Of a stretch of DNA of 51,888 nucleotides, positions 20,048-29,196 are shown in pieces (positions within the stretch are counted from its first letter, which is position 1; each line of letters opens with the position of its first letter). Source of the DNA: Thioalkalivibrio sp. Lineage in GTDB: Bacteria; Pseudomonadota; Gammaproteobacteria; Ectothiorhodospirales; Ectothiorhodospiraceae. The notes beneath the pieces were generated by a model that saw only the letters and a program-made list of their open reading frames with translations, did not search any database and had not been told where the DNA came from. The position numbers were made by a program, and so were the translations under genes. Location: positions 1 to 51,888 of the forward strand of contig PWGH01000279.1 of assembly GCA_003555285.1 (NCBI GenBank). The letters are read 5' to 3'.

Positions 20048-20190
20048 GGGCTACCTCTCGATAGACTGAGCCTTCGAAGCAGCGGCGAACCGCAGTGGAT
20101 GACTCCGAGCGTGGGCCGAAGCATCCGGTGCTGTTTTCATGGTACTGAATCCCCTCTAGTGATGGCAAAGAAAACAAAACAGACAGTGGG

Positions 20191-20272
20191 AGGCGAGTTC
20201 TTGGCGACCCCCTTGATCGTGCAAGGCGGCATAGGGATTATTACCAGGAAAACCGCGAAGACACGAAGAAGG
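20191..20272 (+). repeat. Degenerate intergenic repeat, copy 1
   Basis: The copy runs from GGCGAGTTC through GGCGACCCCC and GCAAGGCGGCATAGGG to CCAGGAAAACCGCGAAGAC and ACGAAGAAGG. The end of the unit is nearly identical to copy 2 about 310 bases further on. The GAAGACACGAAG core resembles a motif I remember as widespread between genes in many bacteria. Confidence 0.7.
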
Positions 20273-20501
20273 CCTTTTTGAGCTTTGCGGTGGGTGTCCG
20301 ATAAGGTTGAGTCGCTGTGGAAGGCGAGCCTCTGGCAATTGGAATGTCGCTTGTCATCGCGACGATCGGACCATCGGCGGAGCTTTTGTGCTCATCCAGA
20401 AAACAGGTCGTTTCACCTGTTTTGGGTAAAGACGCGCCTAGAGGAAATACCTAGGTAAGACAACCATAAAAAAATATGCGATAGGTTTTGTATTCTTGCA
20501 G

Positions 20502-20586
20502 GAGACGAGCCCCTCGGCGACGCCCTTCCCAGCGCAAGGCCGGGTAGGGGTTCTCCACCAGGAAGACTGCGAAGACACGAAGAAGG
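20502..20586 (+). repeat. Degenerate intergenic repeat, copy 2
   Basis: This copy has the same order of blocks as copy 1: GACGAGCCCC, GGCGACGCCC, GCAAGGC, GGTAGGGG, CCACCAGGAAGACTGCGAAG and ACACGAAGAAGG. Similarity appears to continue weakly downstream (GGATGGCGCTTGACC against GGAATGTCGCTTGTC after copy 1), so the true unit may be about 200 bp. Confidence 0.7.
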
Positions 20587-20782
20587 GTTATCGGGGCGCG
20601 CGCCATCGATGCGTTCGGGCGCTGGAGTCCACTTTATCCCGGTCGGCATGTGATCTGGTTCCGCAGCTTCGGATGGCGCTTGACCCCATCGCCGAAAGGC
20701 TAGTAGTTTGAGTCATTATGGGGAGCGTCGTCGGCAGGCGGCCTTCGGTCCCGATGCCTGTCATTGGCCCTCCTGTTTAGTG

Positions 20783-20842
20783 TCGATCATTTCAGGATCG
20801 ATCATTCGATGAATCCATCCAGGATGAATCCATCCAGGTGGA
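20783..20842 (+). repeat. Four 15-bp tandem units upstream of ppsA
   Basis: The units are TCGATCATTTCAGGA, TCGATCATTCGATGA, ATCCATCCAGGATGA and ATCCATCCAGGTGGA. Within them GATGAATCCATCCAG is repeated exactly (20808-20822 and 20823-20837). Confidence 0.8.
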
Positions 20843-20880
20843 TGGACTTCCAGAATAGGGTTTTGGTCGGCCTTGGTCGT

Positions 20881-20912
20881 GCCAGACCGTGTTCATGCCA
20901 AGCCGTGTTCAT
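20881..20912 (+). repeat. Two 16-bp tandem units upstream of ppsA
   Basis: GCCAGACCGTGTTCAT (20881-20896) is followed by GCCAAGCCGTGTTCAT (20897-20912), with two differences. This pair follows the 15-bp array by 38 bases and ends 93 bases before the ppsA start. Confidence 0.8.
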
Positions 20913-21005
20913 GGCAGATCTTCATCAGGGCAGGGCATCGACATCCGGAACGGGTGCCGTTGCAGTGCCGTCTTCGAGGCCGTAATCCGTCGAGGAGAAC
21001 CCAAC

Positions 21006-23411
21006 ATGAATGACGCGCCCCTGATTCGCTGGTTTTCCGACCTGAATCGTGACGATGGCGATCAGGTGGGCGGCAAGAATGCCTCGCTGGGCGAAATGAT
21101 CGCCAGCCTGCGCAGCGCGGGAATCCGAGTTCCGGATGGATTTGCAACCACCGCGTCGGCCTACTGGCAGTTCATCGATGCCAATGACCTGCGCGACCGG
21201 ATCACCGAGACGCTGGGCGAACTGAACGAGGATCGCAGCAATCTACAGGACGTCGGAGAACGCGTTCGCGCGATGATCCTCGAGAGCGAACACCCGCAAT
21301 CGCTGGCGGAGGCGATTCGCGGCGCGTATCGGGAACTGGCGCAGACGCTCGGTCGCGAATCACTCGATGTCGCGGTGCGCAGCAGTGCCACGGCGGAGGA
21401 CCTGCCGGAGGCGAGTTTTGCCGGGCAGCTCGAGACCTACCTCAACATTCGCGGCGAGTCCGCGCTGCTCGACGCGGTGAAGCGGTGTCTGGCCTCGTTG
21501 TTCACCAATCGCGCGATCGCCTATCGGGAGAACAACGGCTTCGATCACATGAAGGTCGCGCTCTCGGTCGGGGTGCAGCAGATGGTCCGGGCGGATCTTT
21601 CCGGCTCCGGCGTGATGTTCTCGATCGACACCGAGACCGGCTTTCCCCGTAGCGTGCTGATCAACGCCGCCTGGGGTCTGGGCGAGACGGTGGTGCAGGG
21701 GATGGTCGACCCGGACGAGTACCAGGTCTTCAAGCCGCTGGTCGAGGAGGCGTCGATTCACCCGATCCTGCGCAAGGCCATGGGTCAGAAGGATCGCAAG
21801 ATGGTCTATTCCGAGGAGGCCGATAGTCCATCGAAGCTGGTCGAGACCCCCGAGGAGGAGCGGAACCGGTTCGTGCTGAACGACGACGAGATCGTGCAAC
21901 TGGCGCGCTGGGCGTGTGCGATCGAGGCGCACTACGGCGTGCCGATGGACATGGAATGGGCGAAGGACGGCGAGACCGACGAGTTGTTCATCGTCCAGGC
22001 GCGGCCGGAGACGGTGCAGTCGCGCAAGGGCGTGGGCACGCTGAAGAGCTATCGGCTGCTGGAGCAGGGCGACCGGCTGGTGCAAGGTCTCTCGATCGGC
22101 GACTCGATCGCGGCGGCCGAGGTCTGCAAGCTCGCGAGCCCCGATGAAATCGAGCGGTTCAAGCCGGGCAACGTGCTCGTCACCGGCATGACCGATCCGG
22201 ATTGGGTGCCGATCATGAAGCAGGCGTCGGCCATCGTCACCGACCACGGCGGGCGCACCAGCCACGCCGCCATCGTCAGTCGCGAGCTCGGGCTGACCGC
22301 CGTGGTCGGGACCGGCAACGCGACCGAGGTCCTGGAGGAGGGGCAGGCGGTCACCGTCTCCTGCGCCGAAGGCGACGAGGGCTTCGTGTACGCCGGTGCC
22401 CTGGACTTCGAGGTGCAGGAAATCGATCTCGGCGAGGTGCCCGAGACCCGAACCCGGATCATGGTCAATCTGGCCAATCCGGCGGCGGCGTATCGCTGGT
22501 GGCGCCTGCCGACCGACGGCGTCGGACTCGCGCGGATGGAATTCATCATCGGCAACATGATCCAGATCCATCCGCTGGCGCTGATTCATTTCGACGAGCT
22601 CGAGGATCAGGACGCCAAGCGCAAGATCGAGGCGCTGACCCAGGGCTATGCCGACAAGATCGACTACTTCGTCGAGACGCTCGCGCGCGGCATCGCCCGC
22701 ATCGCCGCGGCGCATCATCCGAACCCGGTGATCGTGCGCATGAGCGACTTCAAGACCAACGAGTATGCCGAACTGATCGGCGGGCGCGCGTTCGAGCCCA
22801 AGGAAGAAAATCCGATGCTCGGCTGGCGCGGCGCCTCACGCTACTACGACTCGGGTTACAGCCGCGGCTTCGCGCTGGAGTGCCAGGCGATCCGGCAAGC
22901 GCGCGAGCAGATCGGACTGCGCAACATCATCGTGATGATCCCGTTCTGCCGAACGGTGGCCGAGGCGGACCGGGTGCTCGAGGTGATGGCCGATCAGGGG
23001 CTGATGCGCGGGCGCGACGGGCTCGAGATCTACATGATGTGCGAGATCCCTTCCAACGTGATCCTGGCCGGCAAGTTCGCCGAGCGTTTCGACGGCTTCT
23101 CGATCGGGTCCAACGACCTGACCCAGCTGGTGCTGGGGATCGACCGCGACAGCGACCGGCTCGGGCACCTGTTCGACGAGCGCGACGAGGCGGTGCAGTC
23201 GGCGATTGCCGAATTGCTCGAGAAGGCGACCCGCAGCGGCGTGAAGACGGGCATCTGCGGCCAGGCGCCCAGCGATCACCCGGACTTCGCCCGCTTCCTG
23301 ATCGAGCACGGAATCGATTCGATTTCGGTGAGTCCGGACAGCTTTCTGGCGGTGAAACGAACCGCCGCCGCCGCGGAGGCCGGGATGCGGCACGAGGGGC
23401 CGTCGGAGTGA
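21006..23411 (+). CDS. ppsA: Phosphoenolpyruvate synthase
   Basis: PpsA converts pyruvate, ATP and water to phosphoenolpyruvate, AMP and phosphate for gluconeogenesis. The N-terminal nucleotide-binding domain (VGGKNASLGEM, VRSSATAEDLPEASFAGQ), the central phosphohistidine domain with His420 in GGRTSHAAIVSR, and the C-terminal PEP-binding TIM barrel ending in GICGQAPSDHP are present. It is 801 residues, against about 792 in E. coli. The ATG at 21006 is preceded by GAGGAG. Its stop overlaps a possible 47-residue reading frame by four bases (GTGA). Running lactate, taken up by the permease at 26648, back to sugar for trehalose and glucan synthesis would need this enzyme. Confidence 0.96.
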   Translation: MNDAPLIRWFSDLNRDDGDQVGGKNASLGEMIASLRSAGIRVPDGFATTASAYWQFIDANDLRDRITETLGELNEDRSNLQDVGERVRAMILESEHPQSLAEAIRGAYRELAQTLGRESLDVAVRSSATAEDLPEASFAGQLETYLNIRGESALLDAVKRCLASLFTNRAIAYRENNGFDHMKVALSVGVQQMVRADLSGSGVMFSIDTETGFPRSVLINAAWGLGETVVQGMVDPDEYQVFKPLVEEASIHPILRKAMGQKDRKMVYSEEADSPSKLVETPEEERNRFVLNDDEIVQLARWACAIEAHYGVPMDMEWAKDGETDELFIVQARPETVQSRKGVGTLKSYRLLEQGDRLVQGLSIGDSIAAAEVCKLASPDEIERFKPGNVLVTGMTDPDWVPIMKQASAIVTDHGGRTSHAAIVSRELGLTAVVGTGNATEVLEEGQAVTVSCAEGDEGFVYAGALDFEVQEIDLGEVPETRTRIMVNLANPAAAYRWWRLPTDGVGLARMEFIIGNMIQIHPLALIHFDELEDQDAKRKIEALTQGYADKIDYFVETLARGIARIAAAHHPNPVIVRMSDFKTNEYAELIGGRAFEPKEENPMLGWRGASRYYDSGYSRGFALECQAIRQAREQIGLRNIIVMIPFCRTVAEADRVLEVMADQGLMRGRDGLEIYMMCEIPSNVILAGKFAERFDGFSIGSNDLTQLVLGIDRDSDRLGHLFDERDEAVQSAIAELLEKATRSGVKTGICGQAPSDHPDFARFLIEHGIDSISVSPDSFLAVKRTAAAAEAGMRHEGPSE

Positions 23412-23551
23412 GTGCGTTCGCCAGGGCTGGACAGCCCGAGGCGGACTCGCACGGAGTGGATTCGCCTGGATTGAACTCGCACAGGGTGGGCTTGCACGAG
23501 GTGGCCGTGCACGGGGTGGCCGTGCACGGGATGGCCGCGCATGTTCGGTGA
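23408..23551 (+). CDS. Possible 47-residue coupling ORF made of pentapeptide-like units
   Basis: A GTG overlapping the ppsA stop (GTGA) opens a frame that runs through the 15-bp repeat array and ends 11 bases inside the M50 protease gene. The product would contain HGVDS, PGLNS, HRVGL, HEVAV, HGVAV and HGMAA. Because the overlaps at both ends are just what translational coupling needs, it may carry ribosomes from ppsA to the protease ATG, which has no strong ribosome binding site itself. GAGGGG lies about nine bases upstream of the GTG. It may equally be a by-product of a 15-bp repeat staying open in one frame. No homologue is known to me. Confidence 0.3.
   Translation: MSAFARAGQPEADSHGVDSPGLNSHRVGLHEVAVHGVAVHGMAAHVR
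23451..23540 (+). repeat. Six 15-bp tandem units abutting the M50 protease ATG
   Basis: Units: ACGGAGTGGATTCGC, CTGGATTGAACTCGC, ACAGGGTGGGCTTGC, ACGAGGTGGCCGTGC, ACGGGGTGGCCGTGC and ACGGGATGGCCGCGC. The last four are the most alike, and the array ends exactly one base before the start codon at 23541. Confidence 0.9.
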
Positions 23552-24668
23552 GAATTTCCGGTTGTTTCGGGTTCTGGGCTTCGACATTCGAGCCAACGTC
23601 ACGTGGCTGTTTCTCGCGTTACTGATCACCTGGTCGCTGGCGGCGGGTTTCTTTCCGGCGGTGTTTCCGGATCTCGAGCCGGCGATGTACTGGCTGATGG
23701 CCGTGGCCGGCATGCTGGGCTTGTTCTTCTCGCTGCTCTTTCATGAACTCAGCCACTCGGTGGTCGCCCGTGCCTACGGATTGCCGGTCGGCGGTATCAC
23801 TCTGTTCCTGTTCGGCGGCGTGTCCGAAATGCAGGCCGAACCCCGCGAACCGCGGGTGGAGTTCTGGATGGCGATCGCCGGTCCGATCGCCAGTCTGGTG
23901 CTGGGTGCGGCCTTCTACGGGTTGGCCTTCGCCCTGACAGGAGCTGGTATGCCGGAGCCGATCGTCGGTGTGACCAGCTACCTCGGCCTGATCAATATCG
24001 TGTTGGCCGTTTTCAACATGGTGCCGGGTTTTCCGTTGGATGGCGGTCGCGTGCTGCGCGCCGCGCTCTGGCACTGGAAGGACGATCTGCGTTGGGCGAC
24101 ACGGTGGGCCACCCGCATGGGCCAGGGATTCGGGCTGTTGCTGGTCGCCCTGGGAATTCTCAACTTCCTGGCCGGGAACTTCATCGGCGGCATGTGGTGG
24201 TTCCTGATCGGGTTGTTCGTCCAGGCCGCCGCGACCGCGAGCTATCGCCAATTGTTGACCCAACAGGCCCTGAAGGGACGGACGGTGCGCCGCTTCATGA
24301 GCGACGATCCGATCAGCGTTCCACCAGACACCCCGATCACGGATTTCGTGGAGAACTATCTCTATCAGCATCCCTACGATCTCTTTCCGGTGGCCCGTGA
24401 ACAGCGTCTGCTGGGCTGCGCCAGCCTGAAGGATGCGAAGGCGGTGCCGCGGGAGGACTGGGATCGAACCCGGGTGGCGGATGTGTACCAGGAATGCAGC
24501 GACACCAACACGGTGGCGGCGAATGTGGACGCGAACGACGCCTTGCAGCGGATGCAGCACCACCGTAGCGGACGCCTGATGGTGGTCGAGGACGATCGTC
24601 TGGTGGGGGTGCTGGTGTTGAAGGATTTGCTGCATTTCCTGGAGCTTCGTTCGCAACTCGAGGCCTGA
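23541..24668 (+). CDS. Site-2 protease family (M50) membrane metalloprotease with CBS domains
   Basis: The 375-residue protein is an intramembrane zinc protease of the M50B type. The zinc motif HELSH (His68, Glu69, His72) and the third ligand in FPLDGGR (Asp167) lie in membrane segments, and about six hydrophobic helices are seen before residue 235. Two CBS units follow (about 240-370), ending in DRLVGVLVLKDLL. CBS domains usually bind adenosine nucleotides, suggesting energy-state control; the substrate, perhaps a membrane-bound regulator, is unknown. The N-terminus MFGENFRLFRVLGFDIR is typical for the family, so ATG 23541 is right although no good ribosome binding site precedes it. The 15-bp repeat array occupies the place where the site should be. 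Confidence 0.92.
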   Translation: MFGENFRLFRVLGFDIRANVTWLFLALLITWSLAAGFFPAVFPDLEPAMYWLMAVAGMLGLFFSLLFHELSHSVVARAYGLPVGGITLFLFGGVSEMQAEPREPRVEFWMAIAGPIASLVLGAAFYGLAFALTGAGMPEPIVGVTSYLGLINIVLAVFNMVPGFPLDGGRVLRAALWHWKDDLRWATRWATRMGQGFGLLLVALGILNFLAGNFIGGMWWFLIGLFVQAAATASYRQLLTQQALKGRTVRRFMSDDPISVPPDTPITDFVENYLYQHPYDLFPVAREQRLLGCASLKDAKAVPREDWDRTRVADVYQECSDTNTVAANVDANDALQRMQHHRSGRLMVVEDDRLVGVLVLKDLLHFLELRSQLEA

Positions 24669-24756
24669 ATCCGCTGGCATGCCCTCGAGTCCACGACCCA
24701 CCGAAGGTGGGGATGACGGACGTGCCGGCGCGGCCCAGCAAGGAGGTCGAAAGCCC

Positions 24757-26499
24757 ATGGGTAAGGTACGGATTTGGGCGCCGAAGGCGCAGCAGGTGGC
24801 CCTCGAATGGGCGGAGCAGACGGTTCCGATGACGCCGGAATGCGGCGGCTGGTGGTCGGTGGCGGCGCCCGAAGTGCTGGAGGGTACCGATTATGCCTTC
24901 CGGGTCGATGGCGGCGGGCCGTTTCCCGACCCGCGCTCGCCCTGGCAGCCCCACGGGGTGCACGGCCCCTCACGGTTCGTGGATCATGACCGGTTTGTGT
25001 GGCGCGACGCCGGCTGGCAGGCCCCGCCGCTCGCCTCGGCGGTGATCCAGGAAATCCATATCGGCACCTTCACCCCCGAAGGCACCTTCACCGCCGCGAT
25101 CGCGCGCCTGGATGATCTGGTGGATCTGGGTATCACGCATGTGGAACTGATGCCCGTGGCGGAATATTCCGGCAACCGGGGTTGGGGCTATGACGGAGTC
25201 GCGCTGTTCGCGCCGCATCGCGCCTATGGCGGACCCGAGGGCCTGAAGCTGTTGGTCGACGCCTGCCATCAAAAGGGCCTCGCCGTGTTGCTCGATGTGG
25301 TCTACAACCACCTCGGACCGAGTGGCAACTATCTGGCGGTCTTCGGGCCCTATTTCACCGATGCCTACCACACCCCCTGGGGCGAGGCGGTCAATCTGGA
25401 TCGTGCCGGCAGCGACGAGGTGCGTCGCTTCTTCATCGACAATGCGCTGATGTGGCTGCGGGATTACCACTTCGACGGGCTGCGCATCGACGCGGTCCAC
25501 GCGATCATCGACAGCTCCGCGATCCATTTTCTGCAGGCCCTGGCGGGGGCGGTGCAGCGGCTCCAGAATGCCCTGGGCCGGCATCTGGTGGTGATCGCCG
25601 AAAGCGATCTGAACGATCCGCGCGTGGTGTGGCCGGAGGCGGTTGGCGGGTACGGTCTGGATGCGCAATGGAACGAGGATTTCCACCATGCCTTGCATGC
25701 CGCGCTGACCGGGGAGCGGGATGGTTATTACCGGGATTTCGGTGATCTGGAGCACATCGCCGGTGTCTTGAGCCGGGGGCTCTATTATGATGGCCGCTAT
25801 TCGCCCTACCGGGACCGTGCCCACGGCCGCCCGGCCACCGGGCTCGCGGGGCGCCATTTCGTCGGCTGCCTGCAGAACCACGATCAGATCGGGAATCGCG
25901 CCCGCGGCGAGCGCAGCAGCGAGCTGCTCTCCTGCGGCCTGTTGAAGGTCGCGGCGACCCTGGTGCTGACGGCTCCCTTCGTGCCGATGCTGTTCCAGGG
26001 CGAGGCATGGGGGGCAACGAACCCGTTCCTGTATTTCACCGATCACCCGGAACCGGATCTCGCCGAAGCCGTGCGCCAGGGCCGGCGGCGCGAATTCGCC
26101 GCCTTTGGCTGGGATCCGGAGTCCATACCCGATCCGCAGGCCCTCGAGACCTTCACGCGCTCGCGACTGGACTGGGACGAAGCCGAGCGATTGCCGCATT
26201 CGGAACTCCTGGCCTGGCACCGAACCCTGATCGCGTTGCGCCGGTGGCATCCTGCCTTCGGCGACGACCGGCTGGAGGCGATCGACGTGACCTTCGACGA
26301 GGCGGCCCGCTGGTTGATCCTGCGCCGCCCGGGGCTTCTGGTGGCGTGCAACCTCGACCGCTCGGGCCAGCGGCTGGCGTGTGCCGAGGCTGTGCAATGG
26401 GCGCTGCTCGCGGGGTCCGAATCCGGTGTGGCGGTGGAATCCGATTGCGTGGTCTTGCCGGGTGAGTCGGCGGCGATCCTGGGTCAGCCGGTGCCTTAA
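24757..26499 (+). CDS. treZ: Malto-oligosyltrehalose trehalohydrolase
   Basis: TreZ (GH13) cuts the bond next to the trehalose end of maltooligosyltrehalose and releases free trehalose. The 580-residue chain has an N-terminal carbohydrate-binding beta domain (1-90), then the barrel with the catalytic residues Asp245 (LRIDAVHA), Glu282 (IAESD) and Asp376 (QNHDQIGN), and a C-terminal beta domain. TreZ normally works with TreY, which makes the substrate; no treY is present in this window. The ATG at 24757 has AGGAGG ten bases upstream; upstream residues in the same frame are not protein-like. It follows the M50 protease by 88 bases. Confidence 0.93.
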   Translation: MGKVRIWAPKAQQVALEWAEQTVPMTPECGGWWSVAAPEVLEGTDYAFRVDGGGPFPDPRSPWQPHGVHGPSRFVDHDRFVWRDAGWQAPPLASAVIQEIHIGTFTPEGTFTAAIARLDDLVDLGITHVELMPVAEYSGNRGWGYDGVALFAPHRAYGGPEGLKLLVDACHQKGLAVLLDVVYNHLGPSGNYLAVFGPYFTDAYHTPWGEAVNLDRAGSDEVRRFFIDNALMWLRDYHFDGLRIDAVHAIIDSSAIHFLQALAGAVQRLQNALGRHLVVIAESDLNDPRVVWPEAVGGYGLDAQWNEDFHHALHAALTGERDGYYRDFGDLEHIAGVLSRGLYYDGRYSPYRDRAHGRPATGLAGRHFVGCLQNHDQIGNRARGERSSELLSCGLLKVAATLVLTAPFVPMLFQGEAWGATNPFLYFTDHPEPDLAEAVRQGRRREFAAFGWDPESIPDPQALETFTRSRLDWDEAERLPHSELLAWHRTLIALRRWHPAFGDDRLEAIDVTFDEAARWLILRRPGLLVACNLDRSGQRLACAEAVQWALLAGSESGVAVESDCVVLPGESAAILGQPVP

Positions 26500-26647
26500 T
26501 CAATCCAATAAAGGCCCCAACACGTGCCGGCATCGACCCCAAACCTGCCGTCGCCGACTCCAGTCGGTGCCGGCGTCACGATGGTCGGCCCTGGCGTGGC
26601 GGGGGGGCGGCGTCGCTGGAACCGACAAACGACTGTGGGGAGACGCG

Positions 26648-28183
26648 ATGAGCCTGTTCTGGATCACCCTGTTGCCCTTCGTGGTGCTCTTCGTGTGGCT
26701 GGTGCCGCTGCGTCGCCCGGCGTATGAAGCGGCACCGCTCGCCTATCTGGTCACCCTGGTCATCGCGGTATGGCTCTGGCAGGTTTCCGGCACTGTGATC
26801 GTGGCCAGTCTGCTCGACACCCTGATCGTCTTCGTCGAGGTTCTGCTGATCATCGTCGTGGCCCTGCTGGTGCTCAATGTGATGATCCAGACCGGCAATC
26901 TCGAAACCATCAAGACCGTCATTGCCAGTGTCTCGGCCGATCATCGGGTGCTGGCGATGCTGCTGGCCTGGGGCCTGGTCGGCTTTGTCGAAGGAATTGC
27001 CGGCTTCGGCACGCCGGCGGTGCTGGCGGCCCCGCTGCTGGTCTACTTCGGCATGAAGCCGCTGAAGGCGGTGGCCATCGCGTTGATCGGCAACAGCACC
27101 GCGGTGCCCTTCGGTGCCGCCGGAACCCCGGTGATCATCGGTTTCGCCGGGTTGGATGCGACCCCGGAGGTCGTCGCCGATGCGGTCAGCCTGGCAGCGC
27201 TGATTCACGCCGTAATGGCGATCTTCATCACCTTGGCCATCGTCTATGTGGTGACCCTGGGCGAGGAGAAGGGCCGTTTTCGGCGTTTCATCCCCTTTGC
27301 GGTCTTCTCGGCACTCGCCTTCAGTCTGCCGTATCTGCTGCTGGCCCATTGGGTGGGTCCGGAGTTGCCGGCCATCGGTGGCGGGGTGGTGGCGATCGTC
27401 GCGATCGCCATGGCCGCGCATCACGGATTTTTGCTGCCTCGGGGCGAGCGGGCAGCGACTGGAGAGCGCCCCGCGTTGGCGGGCGTGATGCGCAGCTTTA
27501 CCCCTTTTCTGGTGATGGCCGTTGCGCTGATCCTGTCGCGGACGGTGCCGGTGCTCCGGGAAACCCTGGACGACGTGAGCTTTGCCTTCGGAGAGTTCCG
27601 GGGCATCGAGCTGGGGCAGGAGCTGTCTCCCCTGTACACCCCCTATTTCTACTTCGGCCTGGCACTGATCACCGCCCTGCTGGTGTTCCGGGGCGGTGCT
27701 CGCGCGCTGGCCCCGGCGGCGGTGGCCACCTACCAGAAGGTCCGTGTGGCCGCGATCGTGTTGCTGTTCATTATCGCGATGACCCAGATCCTGTTGCTTT
27801 CCGAGTGGAATGCGGCGCAATTGCCGTCGATCCCGCAGGTGCTCGGCGAGGGCCTCGCCGATCGCTTGGGCGGAGCCTTCGTGCTTTTCAGCGCCTTCGT
27901 CGGTGCCCTGGGCTCGTTCATGACCGGCAGTGCGACGGTGTCCAATCTGCTCTTTGCCGGACTGCAGGTCGATACCGGTCAGGCCCTGTCGATTTCCGTC
28001 GCCTCGCTGCTGGCGCTGCAACTGGTCGGTGCCGGCGTCGGCAACATGGTCTCCTTGCACAACATCGCGATGGCGGCGGGTGCGGTCGGGCTCGAGGCGC
28101 GGGAGGGGCAGGTGATTCGGGAGACGATCGTGCCGGTGCTGGTGATCTGCCTGAGTGCGGGCATCCTGCTGCTGTGGTGGTGA
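26648..28183 (+). CDS. lctP: L-lactate permease family transporter
   Basis: The 511-residue, strongly hydrophobic protein belongs to the LctP family of lactate/glycolate proton symporters, with about thirteen membrane helices. The family motif GFGTPAVLAAPLL (about residue 121) and GNSTAVPFGAAGTP are clearly seen. It would bring lactate or glycolate into the cell. The ATG at 26648 with GGGGAG six bases upstream is preferred to earlier in-frame starts, whose translation is Arg/Pro-rich and not membrane-like. No lactate dehydrogenase gene is next to it. The convergent DUF2189 gene ends 24 bases downstream. Confidence 0.9.
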   Translation: MSLFWITLLPFVVLFVWLVPLRRPAYEAAPLAYLVTLVIAVWLWQVSGTVIVASLLDTLIVFVEVLLIIVVALLVLNVMIQTGNLETIKTVIASVSADHRVLAMLLAWGLVGFVEGIAGFGTPAVLAAPLLVYFGMKPLKAVAIALIGNSTAVPFGAAGTPVIIGFAGLDATPEVVADAVSLAALIHAVMAIFITLAIVYVVTLGEEKGRFRRFIPFAVFSALAFSLPYLLLAHWVGPELPAIGGGVVAIVAIAMAAHHGFLLPRGERAATGERPALAGVMRSFTPFLVMAVALILSRTVPVLRETLDDVSFAFGEFRGIELGQELSPLYTPYFYFGLALITALLVFRGGARALAPAAVATYQKVRVAAIVLLFIIAMTQILLLSEWNAAQLPSIPQVLGEGLADRLGGAFVLFSAFVGALGSFMTGSATVSNLLFAGLQVDTGQALSISVASLLALQLVGAGVGNMVSLHNIAMAAGAVGLEAREGQVIRETIVPVLVICLSAGILLLWW

Positions 28184-28207
28184 TGGCGGCAGGCGCGGGC
28201 CCGATCA

Positions 28208-29071
28208 TCAGGCCCGATCGACGGGGGGCCAGACCTCTTCTTCGCCGGATCGATCCCAGTCCTGGCTGACCATGTCGCGATACCCGTGCCACATCGCCAA
28301 TCCGAGCCAGGGGAAGATCACGATCAGGGCGATGAAGGCGGTCAGCACCGAAAGCCCGAACAGGAGGGTGATCAGCAGGGCCCACAACAGCCCGGGCCCC
28401 CAATTCGTGTTCAGGGCCTTGATGCTGAGGCCGACGGAATCGACCAGACTGCTGCGCAGATCCAGCATCGCCGGCAAGGTCACCAGGCTGATGGCGAAGG
28501 TGACCAGCGCGAAGATCGCCCCGGCGACCACCACCCCGATCAGCGAGACGATCCCGTGCCCGGTGGTGAGCATCGCTGCCAGCATCTGATCGAGCGAACC
28601 CAGGATTCCGACCTCGCCCACGTTCAGCACGGCGATCCACAGCCAGACGAAGGTGGCCCAGAAAGTGAAGATGATCGCGAGGATCAAGGCGAAGTACCAC
28701 AGACGGGCCCCGAGTCCGGGAATCGCCTTGAGGCCGGTCTGAAACCCGACCCGCCCGTCTTGTTCCAGCCGGCGGGCCAGTTCGTTGACCCCGACCGCCA
28801 GCACCGGACCCACGAGCAGGAATCCGGAGAGCAGGTTGAAGCTGAGCCAGGTCTGATCCCAGGTCAGGGCGATCATCAGCATGCCGAGCACGCTGACCAC
28901 CAGCCCGTGGAGCAGCGCGATCGGGGCGCGCCAGAGATCGCGCCAGCCGAGCCTCAGCCAGCGCCAGGGCGCGCCAAGGGACACCGTGCGGACCGGGGGC
29001 GTACCCAGTGTGCGGGTGGGACGGATGGTTTCGGGATCGCCGGGATAGCGGCGTCGGATCAGCTCGACCAC
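28208..29071 (-). CDS. DUF2189 integral membrane protein
   Basis: This 287-residue protein has about six membrane helices and a short soluble N-terminus. The sequence RWLRLGWRDLWRAPIALLHG and GPVLAVGVNELARRLE match the DUF2189 family of bacterial inner membrane proteins of unknown function. The start at GTG 29071 is chosen because AAGGAG sits eight bases upstream; the longer frame to 29284 has a non-membrane, cysteine- and serine-rich beginning that is probably not translated. It is divergent from wrbA with a perfect 14-bp palindrome between them. I cannot suggest a substrate or partner. Confidence 0.85.
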   Translation of the reverse strand: MVELIRRRYPGDPETIRPTRTLGTPPVRTVSLGAPWRWLRLGWRDLWRAPIALLHGLVVSVLGMLMIALTWDQTWLSFNLLSGFLLVGPVLAVGVNELARRLEQDGRVGFQTGLKAIPGLGARLWYFALILAIIFTFWATFVWLWIAVLNVGEVGILGSLDQMLAAMLTTGHGIVSLIGVVVAGAIFALVTFAISLVTLPAMLDLRSSLVDSVGLSIKALNTNWGPGLLWALLITLLFGLSVLTAFIALIVIFPWLGLAMWHGYRDMVSQDWDRSGEEEVWPPVDRA

Positions 29072-29182
29072 GATAGGATCTCCTTGTCCGTAACTTGGCT
29101 GAAAACCGCAGGGGTCGGTCGACTCAGAAATCGCTTCCATCACAACACAGTGGCGGGACTGGGCGCAATCGCGATAAACAAC

Positions 29183-29196
29183 GCGGATCGATCCGC
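29183..29196. promoter_or_regulatory. Perfect 14-bp palindrome between the DUF2189 gene and wrbA
   Basis: GCGGATCGATCCGC is its own reverse complement and lies midway between two divergent genes, a natural place for an operator controlling both. No regulator gene adjoins it. Confidence 0.4.

Larger units (their letters stand above)
20048..21005. other. Long divergent intergenic region rich in repeats
   Basis: These 958 bases have no convincing gene. They contain two copies of a degenerate repeat (20191-20272 and 20502-20586), an A/T-rich stretch around 20455-20500 that could hold a promoter, and two tandem arrays (20783-20842 and 20881-20912) before ppsA. The two flanking genes are transcribed away from each other, so control elements for both must lie here. 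Confidence 0.7.

Noticed and set aside
20048..21005. Remnant of an insertion sequence.
   Set aside because: No transposase fragment or terminal inverted repeats were seen, only degenerate direct repeats.
22202..23407. Long frame overlapping ppsA in a second plus-strand frame.
   Set aside because: Arg- and Gly-rich translation typical of a GC-rich shadow; only the last part across the repeat array was kept as a tentative small frame.
23451..23540. 15-bp repeats that could suggest a CRISPR array.
   Set aside because: Units are contiguous without spacers, and no cas genes are present. The same holds for the other arrays.
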